A DNA stretch of 64,000 nucleotides from an uncultured Nioella sp. GTDB taxonomy: Bacteria; Pseudomonadota; Alphaproteobacteria; Rhodobacterales; Rhodobacteraceae. The stretch spans positions 158,197 to 222,196 of the forward strand of contig CANLZL010000006.1 of the NCBI GenBank assembly GCA_947495575.1, in the 5' to 3' direction. This document shows, in pieces, positions 57,475 through 64,000 of the stretch. The notes beneath the pieces are model-generated. The model was not told where the DNA came from and searched no databases. It saw nothing but the letters and a program-made list of their open reading frames with translations. The translations under genes and the position numbers were made by a program. Numbering within the stretch: the stretch's first letter is position 1; every line of letters begins with the position of its first letter.

Positions 57475-58650
57475 TCAGATGCGCTCTATCGCTAGGGCAA
57501 TCCCCTGGCCGCCACCAATGCACATGGTGATTAACGCTTTTGAGCCCTGAATGCGTTCCAGCTCAGAAAGGGCCTTTACCGTGATGATCGCACCGGTTGC
57601 GCCGACCGGGTGGCCAAGCGCAATGGCACCCCCATTCGGGTTCACTTTGGCGGGGTCCAGACCCAGACCCGCCGACACGGCCAAAGCCTGTGCTGCAAAG
57701 GCTTCGTTAGATTCAATCACATCGAAATCCGCAATGCTCAGGCCTGTTTTCGCCATCAGCCGTTCAACTGCAGGAACAGGGCCAATCCCCATCACTTCAG
57801 GGCGCACGCCAGCATGGGCATAGCCCAAAACCCGGGCGCGGGGAGTCAGGCCAGCGGCATTCGCGGCATCAGCCCGTGCAAAAACCAGCGCCGCGGCGCC
57901 GTCATTGATGCCCGAGGCATTGCCCGCGGTCACAGTCCCGTCTTTCTGAAATACGGTGCGCAAGCCGGCCAGAACCTCCATCGAGGTGGCCTTTGGATGC
58001 TCATCGCGGGCGAAATCGACCATGTCGCGCTTCACTTTGACCGGAACCGGCACGATTTGATCGTCAAACCGCCCCTCTTCAATCGCCCGTGCTGCGCGAG
58101 CTTGGCTTTCCAGTGCAAAGCCATCCTGCGCCTCGCGGGTCACTCCATGTTCGGCGGCGACATTTTCAGCCGTCACGCCCATATGGCCGGTACCAAAGGG
58201 GCAGCTGAGCGCGCCCAGCATCATGTCTTGGGTTTTGACATCACCCATCTTCTGCCCCCACCGCGCCTGCGGCAGGATATAGGGCGAGCGGCTCATGTTT
58301 TCGGCGCCACCGGCAAGACCAAAATCCGCATCGCCTAACATCAAGCTTTGCACAACCGAGACAATTGCCTGCGCGCCAGAGCCGCAAAGACGGTTCACAT
58401 TCATCGCGGGTACACTATCGGGAATACCGGCCTGCATCGCAGCTACCCGAGAAAGATACATATCGCGCGGCTCGGTATTGATCACATGCCCAAAGGCCAC
58501 ATGTCCGATCTGACCCCCATCAACACCAGCTCGCTCTAACGCGGCTTTTGCTGCAATCGTTCCCAACTCGATCGGGGGCGTCGCCGCCAGCGATCCGCCA
58601 AAAGTGCCAATTGCCGTGCGTGCGCCGGATAGGATTACGATATCGTCCAT
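57475..58650 (-). CDS. Acetyl-CoA acyltransferase (beta-ketothiolase)
   Basis: A 391-residue thiolase. Catalytic C89 is in NRLCGSGAQA, the histidine in GHPVGATG, and the second cysteine in CIGGGQG. It could serve acetoacetyl-CoA formation for polyhydroxyalkanoate, fatty acid breakdown (BktB-type) or ketone metabolism; no phaB or phaC gene is nearby. Convergent with pbpC. Confidence 0.92.
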   Translation of the reverse strand: MDDIVILSGARTAIGTFGGSLAATPPIELGTIAAKAALERAGVDGGQIGHVAFGHVINTEPRDMYLSRVAAMQAGIPDSVPAMNVNRLCGSGAQAIVSVVQSLMLGDADFGLAGGAENMSRSPYILPQARWGQKMGDVKTQDMMLGALSCPFGTGHMGVTAENVAAEHGVTREAQDGFALESQARAARAIEEGRFDDQIVPVPVKVKRDMVDFARDEHPKATSMEVLAGLRTVFQKDGTVTAGNASGINDGAAALVFARADAANAAGLTPRARVLGYAHAGVRPEVMGIGPVPAVERLMAKTGLSIADFDVIESNEAFAAQALAVSAGLGLDPAKVNPNGGAIALGHPVGATGAIITVKALSELERIQGSKALITMCIGGGQGIALAIERI

Positions 58651-58771
58651 GGGGTCCTCCTCAAAACCGCTTTCTGCGTATTCTGGGCATGACCATTGCG
58701 ATGAGAACCCCGTTTTTTGAAAACCCCACGTCAGATGTCAAAGCTTTGACTCCTCACGCCCTGTGCAGAAA

Positions 58772-58803
58772 AGAAAAAGGCCCCGGACACATGATCCGGG
58801 GCC
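58772..58803 (-). terminator. Rho-independent terminator of serA
   Basis: Minus-strand stem GGCCCCGGA / TCCGGGGCC with a seven-base loop, then TTTTTC. Lies 24 bases after the serA stop. Confidence 0.92.
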
Positions 58804-58826
58804 AATTCAATTTAATCGTATCAGCG

Positions 58827-60422
58827 TTAGGCCGCGTCGAACCGCATTGGCGCGATCTGCTTGAACATGCCTGTGGCTTTCAGCTTATCCAGAACATCGG
58901 CTGGCGGTTGGTCGTCAAGGTAAAGCAGCGCAATCGCATCTTGCCCTGCGCCCGAACGACCAAGGGTAAAGTTCGCGATGTTCACACCGTTCTCGCCCAT
59001 GGTCTGACCAAGCGTGCCAATGATGCCAGGAATGTCGTCATTGGTGGTGTAGAGCATGTGCTCCCCGATCTCGGCGTCAATATTGATGCCCTTGATCTGG
59101 ATAAAGCGCGGTTTGCCATCGGAGAATACCGTGCCTGCGATCGACCGTGTCCGCTCAGAGGTTTTGACCTCAAGGCGAATATACCCTTCGAATGCTCCGG
59201 TTTTGTCCTGCGTGGTGGTCGATATTTCAATGCCACGCTCGCGCGCGATCACCGGGGCAGAAACCATGTTCACATCAGGATTAACCGCTTTCATGATCCC
59301 CGCGATGGCACCGCAATTGAGCGCCTCAAGGTTCATCTCGCCGACCACACCGTTATAGGTGATGCTGATCTCTTCGATGGCTTCCATAGTCAGTTGACCA
59401 ACGAAGCTGCCCAGATGCCCGGCCAGCTTCAACCACGGCCCCATGACCTTGGCCTCTTCCGCTGTCACAGAGGGCATGTTGAGCGCGTTTTGCACGGCCC
59501 CGGTCAGCAGGTAATCTGCCATCTGTTCGGCCACTTGCAGCGCCACGTTTTCCTGTGCTTCGGTGGTTGCCGCGCCAAGGTGGGGCGTGCAAACAACGTT
59601 GGGCAGATTAAAGAGCGGGTTCTCGGTTGCAGGTTCTTGGGCGAACACGTCGAAACCGGCACCGGCAACATGACCTGATTGCAGCAACTCGGCCAGCGCC
59701 TCTTCGTCAACCAGACCACCGCGGGCACAGTTGATGATGCGCACGCCCTTCTTGGTTTTTAGCAGGTTCTCACGGCTCAGGATATTGCGGGTCGAGTCGA
59801 TCAGCGGCACGTGCAGCGTGATGAAATCGGCGCGCTTCAGCAGCTCGTCCAGCTCAACCTTTTCGATGCCGCGCTTGTCGGCTGCTTCTTCGGACAGGAA
59901 GGGATCAAACGCGACCACTTTCATTTTCAGGCCAAGGGCACGGTCGCAAACGATACCACCGATATTACCGGCGCCGATGACGCCAAGGGTTTTACCGGTC
60001 AGTTCAACCCCCATAAATTTCGACTTTTCCCATTTACCAGCATGGGTCGAGGCGCTGGCCTCAGGCAATTGGCGCGCAACGGCAAACATCATCGCAATCG
60101 CGTGTTCCGCGGTGGTGATCATGTTGCCATAAGGCGTGTTCATCACGATCACGCCTTTCTTGGAGGCCGCGACCTTGTCCACGTTGTCGGTGCCGATACC
60201 AGCCCGGCCAACAACTTTCAGGTTGGTTGCTGCTTCAAGAATTTTCTCAGTGACTTTGGTGGCCGAGCGGATCGCAAGACCGTCATATTCACCGATCTTC
60301 GCCAACAGGGCGTCCTTGTCTTTGCCGAGGCTTGGCTCGAAATCAACTTCGATGCCACGATCACGGAAAATCTGGACGGCAGTTTCGCTGAGCTTGTCAG
60401 ATACGAGTACTTTGGGGGCCAT
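58827..60422 (-). CDS. serA: D-3-phosphoglycerate dehydrogenase
   Basis: A 531-residue enzyme, the first step of serine synthesis. The NAD-binding GAGNIGGI loop lies near residue 151, the catalytic arginine in CARGGLVDE, the histidine in TPHLGAATTEA, and C-terminal regulatory domains follow: an ASB-like middle domain and an ACT domain ending near residue 531, where serine feedback would act. Follows serC by 151 bases holding two hairpins. Confidence 0.96.
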   Translation of the reverse strand: MAPKVLVSDKLSETAVQIFRDRGIEVDFEPSLGKDKDALLAKIGEYDGLAIRSATKVTEKILEAATNLKVVGRAGIGTDNVDKVAASKKGVIVMNTPYGNMITTAEHAIAMMFAVARQLPEASASTHAGKWEKSKFMGVELTGKTLGVIGAGNIGGIVCDRALGLKMKVVAFDPFLSEEAADKRGIEKVELDELLKRADFITLHVPLIDSTRNILSRENLLKTKKGVRIINCARGGLVDEEALAELLQSGHVAGAGFDVFAQEPATENPLFNLPNVVCTPHLGAATTEAQENVALQVAEQMADYLLTGAVQNALNMPSVTAEEAKVMGPWLKLAGHLGSFVGQLTMEAIEEISITYNGVVGEMNLEALNCGAIAGIMKAVNPDVNMVSAPVIARERGIEISTTTQDKTGAFEGYIRLEVKTSERTRSIAGTVFSDGKPRFIQIKGINIDAEIGEHMLYTTNDDIPGIIGTLGQTMGENGVNIANFTLGRSGAGQDAIALLYLDDQPPADVLDKLKATGMFKQIAPMRFDAA

Positions 60423-60512
60423 GTTTTTGGTCCTTTTTGCGGGTGGCCGGAAAGGCCAGATTGTGTCGAGTTAACTAACGGAAGGCAGTGCACAACCGCG
60501 GGAGGGTGAGAA

Positions 60513-60561
60513 GCGCCCGCCCTTAGGGGCGGTTGGGCGCTGCCCGGCGGTGTCGCCGGGC
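60513..60561 (-). other. Two tandem stem-loops between serC and serA
   Basis: The first has outer arms GCGCCC (60513-60518) and GGGCGC (60535-60540) with inner complementary GCCC and GGGC. The second pairs GCCCGGCG (60542-60549) with CGCCGGGC (60554-60561) around GTGT. Neither has a T-run, so they are not standard terminators; they could stabilise the serC message or reduce serA expression. Confidence 0.6.
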
Positions 60562-60573
60562 GATGTTCTCATG

Positions 60574-61728
60574 TTATTCAGAGGGCGCTTGCGCTGCGAT
60601 CTCGGCCTCAAAGGCCCATTCCAGCCAAGGTAGCATCGCCTCGATATCCGAGGTCTCAACCGTTGCCCCGCACCAGATCCGCAGACCGGCAGGCGCGTCA
60701 CGATAGGCGCCGATATCCAGGGCAATGCCCTCTTTCTCCAGCCGCTTCGCAACGGCCTTGGCGAAAGTGGCGCCGTCCTGAATGCGCTCGTCGGTGAACT
60801 TCAGGCAGACAGAGGTGTTGGACCGTGTCGCCTCATCTTCAGCCAGATTGGCAATCCAGTCGCGTGCAGCACAGAAATCCCAGATCGCCTGAGCGTTGGC
60901 AGTGGCGCGGGCTTGCAGGGCAGACAGGCCACCGATCTCACGCGCCCAATCCAGCGCAAAGAGGTAATCTTCAACGCACAGCATCGAGGGGGTGTTGATC
61001 GTGGCACCGGTAAAGATACCATCGATCAGCTTTCCGCCTTTGGTCAGACGGAAAATCTTTGGCAGCGGCCATGCGGGCGTGTAGCTTTCCAGACGCTCAA
61101 CCGCGCGCGGGCCCAGAACGATAATGCCATGTGCCGCTTCGCCGCCCATAACTTTCTGCCAAGAGAACGTGATGACATCCAATTTGTCCCACGGAAGGTC
61201 CTGCGCGAATGCAGCCGAAGTCGCGTCACAGATCGTCAGACCTTCGCGGTCGGCGGGGATCACATCGCCCGAGGCGACGCGGACACCAGAAGTGGTGCCG
61301 TTCCAGGTAAAGACGACGTCGGTGTTGTAATCAATCGCGGCCATATCGACGATCTGACCATAATCGGCTGTTTTCACCTCGGCGTCGATTTTCAGCTGCT
61401 TGACCACGTCCGTGACCCAGCCAGAGCCAAAGCTTTCCCACGCAACCATGGTCGCCTTGCGCGCACCCAGCAAAGACCACATCGCCATTTCAACCGCGCC
61501 GGTATCGGACGCGGGCACAATGCCGATCTTGTAGTTTGCGGGAATGCCCAGAACGTCGCGGGTGCCTTCAATCGCGGCCTTCAGCTTGTCCTTGCCGACA
61601 GCGGCACGGTGGCTGCGGCCAAGCGCGGCATCAGCAAGAGCATCCAGAGTCCAAGTGGGGGGTTTGGCGCAGGGGCCAGAAGAAAAACGCGGATTCGCCG
61701 GACGCGTGGCCGGGGTGTTCGTAACCAT
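60574..61728 (-). CDS. serC: Phosphoserine aminotransferase
   Basis: A 384-residue PLP enzyme, second step of serine synthesis, of the alphaproteobacterial type. The opening [20 protein letters not shown] and the lysine-containing [13 protein letters not shown] (PLP Schiff base) are visible. Start at ATG 61728, with AAGGA upstream; the frame remains open to 61902 through the leader but without conserved sequence. First gene of serC-serA. Confidence 0.93.
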   Translation of the reverse strand: MVTNTPATRPANPRFSSGPCAKPPTWTLDALADAALGRSHRAAVGKDKLKAAIEGTRDVLGIPANYKIGIVPASDTGAVEMAMWSLLGARKATMVAWESFGSGWVTDVVKQLKIDAEVKTADYGQIVDMAAIDYNTDVVFTWNGTTSGVRVASGDVIPADREGLTICDATSAAFAQDLPWDKLDVITFSWQKVMGGEAAHGIIVLGPRAVERLESYTPAWPLPKIFRLTKGGKLIDGIFTGATINTPSMLCVEDYLFALDWAREIGGLSALQARATANAQAIWDFCAARDWIANLAEDEATRSNTSVCLKFTDERIQDGATFAKAVAKRLEKEGIALDIGAYRDAPAGLRIWCGATVETSDIEAMLPWLEWAFEAEIAAQAPSE

Positions 61729-61739
61729 TGATGGTATCC

Positions 61740-61830
61740 TTACAGATAAGCGCCCTTCGTTGGGGAAGGGTGTCCCACCGCCGGATGTACGGGTGTCAGC
61801 CCCTGCGCGCAAGACGGTTTTTTTGGCAAA
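61740..61830 (-). ncRNA. Possible serC leader RNA
   Basis: Roughly 90 bases upstream of serC, GC-rich and structured: a hairpin CCCTTC / GAAGGG around CCCAAC lies near 61752-61769, preceded by CCGGCGG and CAGGGGC elements. A candidate cis-acting serC motif has been described for alphaproteobacteria; I recall its existence but cannot confirm the consensus here. It may equally be an ordinary 5' region. Confidence 0.4.
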
Positions 61831-61985
61831 ACCGTCGCATTCACAAATTCCCGGTTTTGGCCTGTCGCGCATCGGAAACTTCCTCTGCTGCACAAAAACC
61901 ACCGAAATCGTTTACGAATCTGTTACCGTGATTAAACTGGCACCCGCGCGAACTCATTGAGGTGACCATTTCGGGAGGACAAATA

Positions 61986-62825
61986 ATGCGTATTTTTATC
62001 GCCGCGATTGCGGCCCTGATCACAACACCCGTTTTTGCCCAAGACGCCGATTTGATGGCGCGCGGCGAATATCTTGTGACCGGCCCGGCCGGATGTGGCA
62101 ATTGCCACACGCCCATCGGCCCGACCGGGTTTGTTGAAGGGCAGGAGCTTGCCGGGCGTCTGGTAGAAGACAATGAAGCCTTCACGGCCATCGCCCCAAA
62201 TATCACACCGGCCTCTCGCATCGCGAGCTGGAGTGACTCCGATCTCATCCGCGCCATCCGCGAAGGGGTGCGCCCTGATGGCTCTGTCATCGGCCCGCCC
62301 ATGCCCTTCACCTTCTATCGCGGCCTTTCGGATACAGACGCCTTGGCGATGGTCACTTATCTCCGTTCGGTTCCTGCGGTCGAAAGCGACCCGGGCGTTT
62401 CCACCTACAATATCCCGCTACCACCGGGATATGGCCAACCTTTGGGCATGGTGGCTGATATTCCACAGGGCGTAACCGTTGAATATGGCGCATATCTTGC
62501 CGGTCCCGTCGCGCATTGTATGGAATGCCACACCCCCATGGGGCCAATGGGCCCGATGATCGACACAGATCTCGGCCGTGGTGGCTTTGAATTCCACGGG
62601 CCGTGGGGTGTTTCCGTGGCGCCGAACCTGACCAGCCACGAGGATGGGCTGGCTGGTTGGAGCGACGAGGAGCTTGCCGCAATGATCGTCGAAGGCGTTC
62701 GGCCCGGCGGCGCGCCAATGCTGCCGCCCATGCCCTACCCGTTCCTGTCGCGGATGACCGATGACGACCTTGCCGCCATCATCCTCTATCTGCGTAGCTT
62801 GCCGCCGCTACCTGACGCAGGCTGA
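61986..62825 (+). CDS. Diheme c-type cytochrome
   Basis: A 279-residue periplasmic protein with a signal peptide ending TTPVFAQ. Two heme motifs, CGNCH near residue 40 and CMECH near 180, define two cytochrome c domains, each ending with a likely axial methionine (in GPPMPF and LPPMPY). GGGAGG precedes the ATG at 61986. It is divergent from serC and not otherwise linked to the serine genes. Possible electron carrier for a dehydrogenase; the partner is unknown. Confidence 0.9.
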   Translation: MRIFIAAIAALITTPVFAQDADLMARGEYLVTGPAGCGNCHTPIGPTGFVEGQELAGRLVEDNEAFTAIAPNITPASRIASWSDSDLIRAIREGVRPDGSVIGPPMPFTFYRGLSDTDALAMVTYLRSVPAVESDPGVSTYNIPLPPGYGQPLGMVADIPQGVTVEYGAYLAGPVAHCMECHTPMGPMGPMIDTDLGRGGFEFHGPWGVSVAPNLTSHEDGLAGWSDEELAAMIVEGVRPGGAPMLPPMPYPFLSRMTDDDLAAIILYLRSLPPLPDAG

Positions 62826-62906
62826 ACCTCTGGCAATTCTCCCCCTCTCGTGGTTTATCCGGGCGCAATTCGCCGCGCCCGTTTATCCGCAGGGGGGAAC
62901 CGCCCA

Positions 62907-63779
62907 ATGTATGTCGCCACGCTTCTGACCAATCCGGCCGCTCCGGCGCTGGATCCGGCCCTCGTGGACTCACTTCGCAACGCATGGGGCGGGGGCGATG
63001 CCATCTGGCTGGCTCCCGATGTGGCGGCCGAGTTTTCGCTGACCGAGCTGCCCTCCAACCAGTGGGACGTTTGGGACAGCCTTCAGGCGCAAGCGGTCGA
63101 TCTGGTGATTCAACCGGCTGAGAACCGGCGCAAGAAAATGCTGCTGGCGGATATGGATTCCACCATGATCCAACAGGAATGCATCGACGAGCTTGCCGAT
63201 GAGGCGGGCGTTGGCGCGCGGGTGAAAGACATCACAGCGCGCGCCATGAACGGCGAACTGGATTTTGAAGGCGCGCTAAAGGAACGTGTCGGCCTGCTGG
63301 CCGGATTACCGGTCGAGGTCATCGATCACGTGCTGGCCACACGCATCACGCATATGCCCGGTGGCAAGACCTTGATCGCCACGATGAAGGCAAATGGCGC
63401 TTTTGCGGGCTTGGTCTCAGGCGGGTTTACGATGTTCACCGCCAAAGTCGCGGCAGAGCTTGGATTTGACGAAAACCGAGCCAACACCCTTTTGGCCGAA
63501 GACGGTAAACTGACCGGCGAAGTTGGCCTTCCCATTTTGGGGCGTGACGCCAAGATTCAGGCACTCAACGAAATCACCGCCCGGCTTGGTATTGCGCCAA
63601 AAGACGTGATCGCGGTTGGCGATGGGGCAAATGATCTGGGCATGTTGGGCCTCGCGGGTACCGGTGTCGCCTTGCACGCAAAGCCGTCTGTACAGGCAGA
63701 GTGCCAGATCCGTGTGAACCACGGCGACCTGACGGCACTGCTTTACATTCAAGGTTACACCCAGGCCGATTTCGTCTAG
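62907..63779 (+). CDS. serB: Phosphoserine phosphatase
   Basis: A 290-residue HAD-family enzyme, last step of serine synthesis. The nucleophile motif is DMDSTMIQQE, the second motif VSGGF, and the third GDGANDLGML. The N-terminal regulatory segment (residues 1-75) is ACT-like in other SerB proteins. Start at ATG 62907, with a GGGGGG run upstream; the open frame extends to 62850 without a better site. It faces away from serC-serA, so the pathway genes are split into two transcripts. Confidence 0.95.
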   Translation: MYVATLLTNPAAPALDPALVDSLRNAWGGGDAIWLAPDVAAEFSLTELPSNQWDVWDSLQAQAVDLVIQPAENRRKKMLLADMDSTMIQQECIDELADEAGVGARVKDITARAMNGELDFEGALKERVGLLAGLPVEVIDHVLATRITHMPGGKTLIATMKANGAFAGLVSGGFTMFTAKVAAELGFDENRANTLLAEDGKLTGEVGLPILGRDAKIQALNEITARLGIAPKDVIAVGDGANDLGMLGLAGTGVALHAKPSVQAECQIRVNHGDLTALLYIQGYTQADFV

Positions 63780-64000
63780 GCGATCCTGCTTATGCCATCG
63801 AATGGCCATTCGGCCATCCGACCGGGCGGGGGGCCAGCCCCCCGCACCCCCCGGGGTATTTTTGCAAAGAAGAAGGGCATAGCCTGTGATCTGCCCTGCG
63901 TCGGGTTTGGCGCAAGCCCCTCTCCTGTGCATTCTTCCGCGGCAGCTGCGCGCTGAGGAGGGCTGCTGCGCAGCCTGACGAAGCGCGCGCTTCGGTCGAC
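63780..64000. other. Right-hand tail without a recognised gene
   Basis: GC-rich end of the window holding repeat copy 2 and, at 63961-63993, a hairpin (GGCTGC / GCAGCC) next to a perfect 14-base palindrome (GAAGCGCGCGCTTC). I see no coding sequence; a gene may start beyond the edge. Confidence 0.5.
63853..63876. repeat. Extragenic 24-base repeat, copy 2
   Basis: Reads GGGGTATTTT, then T, then GCAAAGAAGAAGG, after serB; it equals copy 1 at 39705-39728 except for one base. Confidence 0.7.

Noticed and set aside
58548..59678. 376-codon plus-strand open frame
   Set aside because: Antisense to the thiolase start and serA; it spans the serA terminator and shows no domain.
60913..61731. 272-codon plus-strand open frame
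   Set aside because: Antisense shadow of serC; no ribosome site.

Overview
The window looks like a chromosomal segment of an alphaproteobacterium of the order Rhodobacterales (Roseobacter group). The evidence is a Rieske protein whose N-terminus resembles Rhodobacter PetA, a petABC operon, rhizobial/roseobacter-type glycerol uptake genes, a TPP riboswitch ahead of thiBPQ, a Flp-like peptide of the kind common in this order, FzlA- and IalB-like genes and moderately high GC. I see no insertion sequence, prophage, integrase, rRNA or CRISPR array. Almost everything is chromosomal housekeeping with a few accessory operons. All calls come from reading the sequence and family knowledge; no searches were run.

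Layout. 1-1044: iron-type alcohol dehydrogenase cut by the left edge. 1189-8827 (minus): a seven-gene glycerol operon, glpD-glpS-glpT-glpP-glpQ-glpU-glpV, closed by a strong terminator. 8828-9282: a control region with DeoR-like direct repeats and a LacI-type operator. 9283-13278: an accessory operon with a solute-binding-like protein lacking a signal peptide, an SDR and a zinc dehydrogenase, followed by a LacI regulator. 13701-17418: small genes for an acetyltransferase, an epimerase with a membrane tail, an AraC regulator and an SRPBCC protein. 17602-17677: tRNA-Lys. 17820-23155: dapF, mtaB, two GSTs, paiB, a GNAT and small unknowns, many with 4-base stop/start overlaps. 23451-26201: petABC. 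26271-29612: thiBPQ behind a TPP riboswitch. 29658-35727: lysE type, aroC, a pilin-like fusion, a thioredoxin/CcdA pair, EamA, SDR and HU. 35860-39149: amn and ade. 39264-43607: arsC, mtgA, fzlA-like GST, queG, SDR and an L,D-transpeptidase. 43604-45615: CAP protein, second L,D-transpeptidase and twin 60-residue secreted peptides. 45696-49850: rlmN, ialB-like, hybrid kinase. 50005-57464: alpha-2-macroglobulin and pbpC. 57475-63779: thiolase, serA, serC, a diheme cytochrome c and serB.

How genes work together. The glp genes import glycerol (or glycerol phosphate-like polyols), and GlpD oxidises glycerol 3-phosphate. Amn and Ade form a route AMP to adenine to hypoxanthine. SerA, SerC and SerB together make serine from 3-phosphoglycerate. 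PetABC is the whole cytochrome bc1 complex. MtgA, PbpC with alpha-2-macroglobulin, two L,D-transpeptidase-like proteins, DapF and the FzlA-like protein give the window a strong cell-envelope flavour.

The most notable observations are: complementary degeneration of the two Glp ATPases, consistent with one working and one degenerate ATP site; the cytosolic solute-binding-like operon with its own LacI operator; twin secreted peptides with 24 synonymous codon changes and a single conservative substitution; a DapF whose second active-site cysteine is serine; a pilin-like anchor fused to an extracellular beta domain; and a PAN-domain alpha-2-macroglobulin with an intact thioester, coupled to pbpC.
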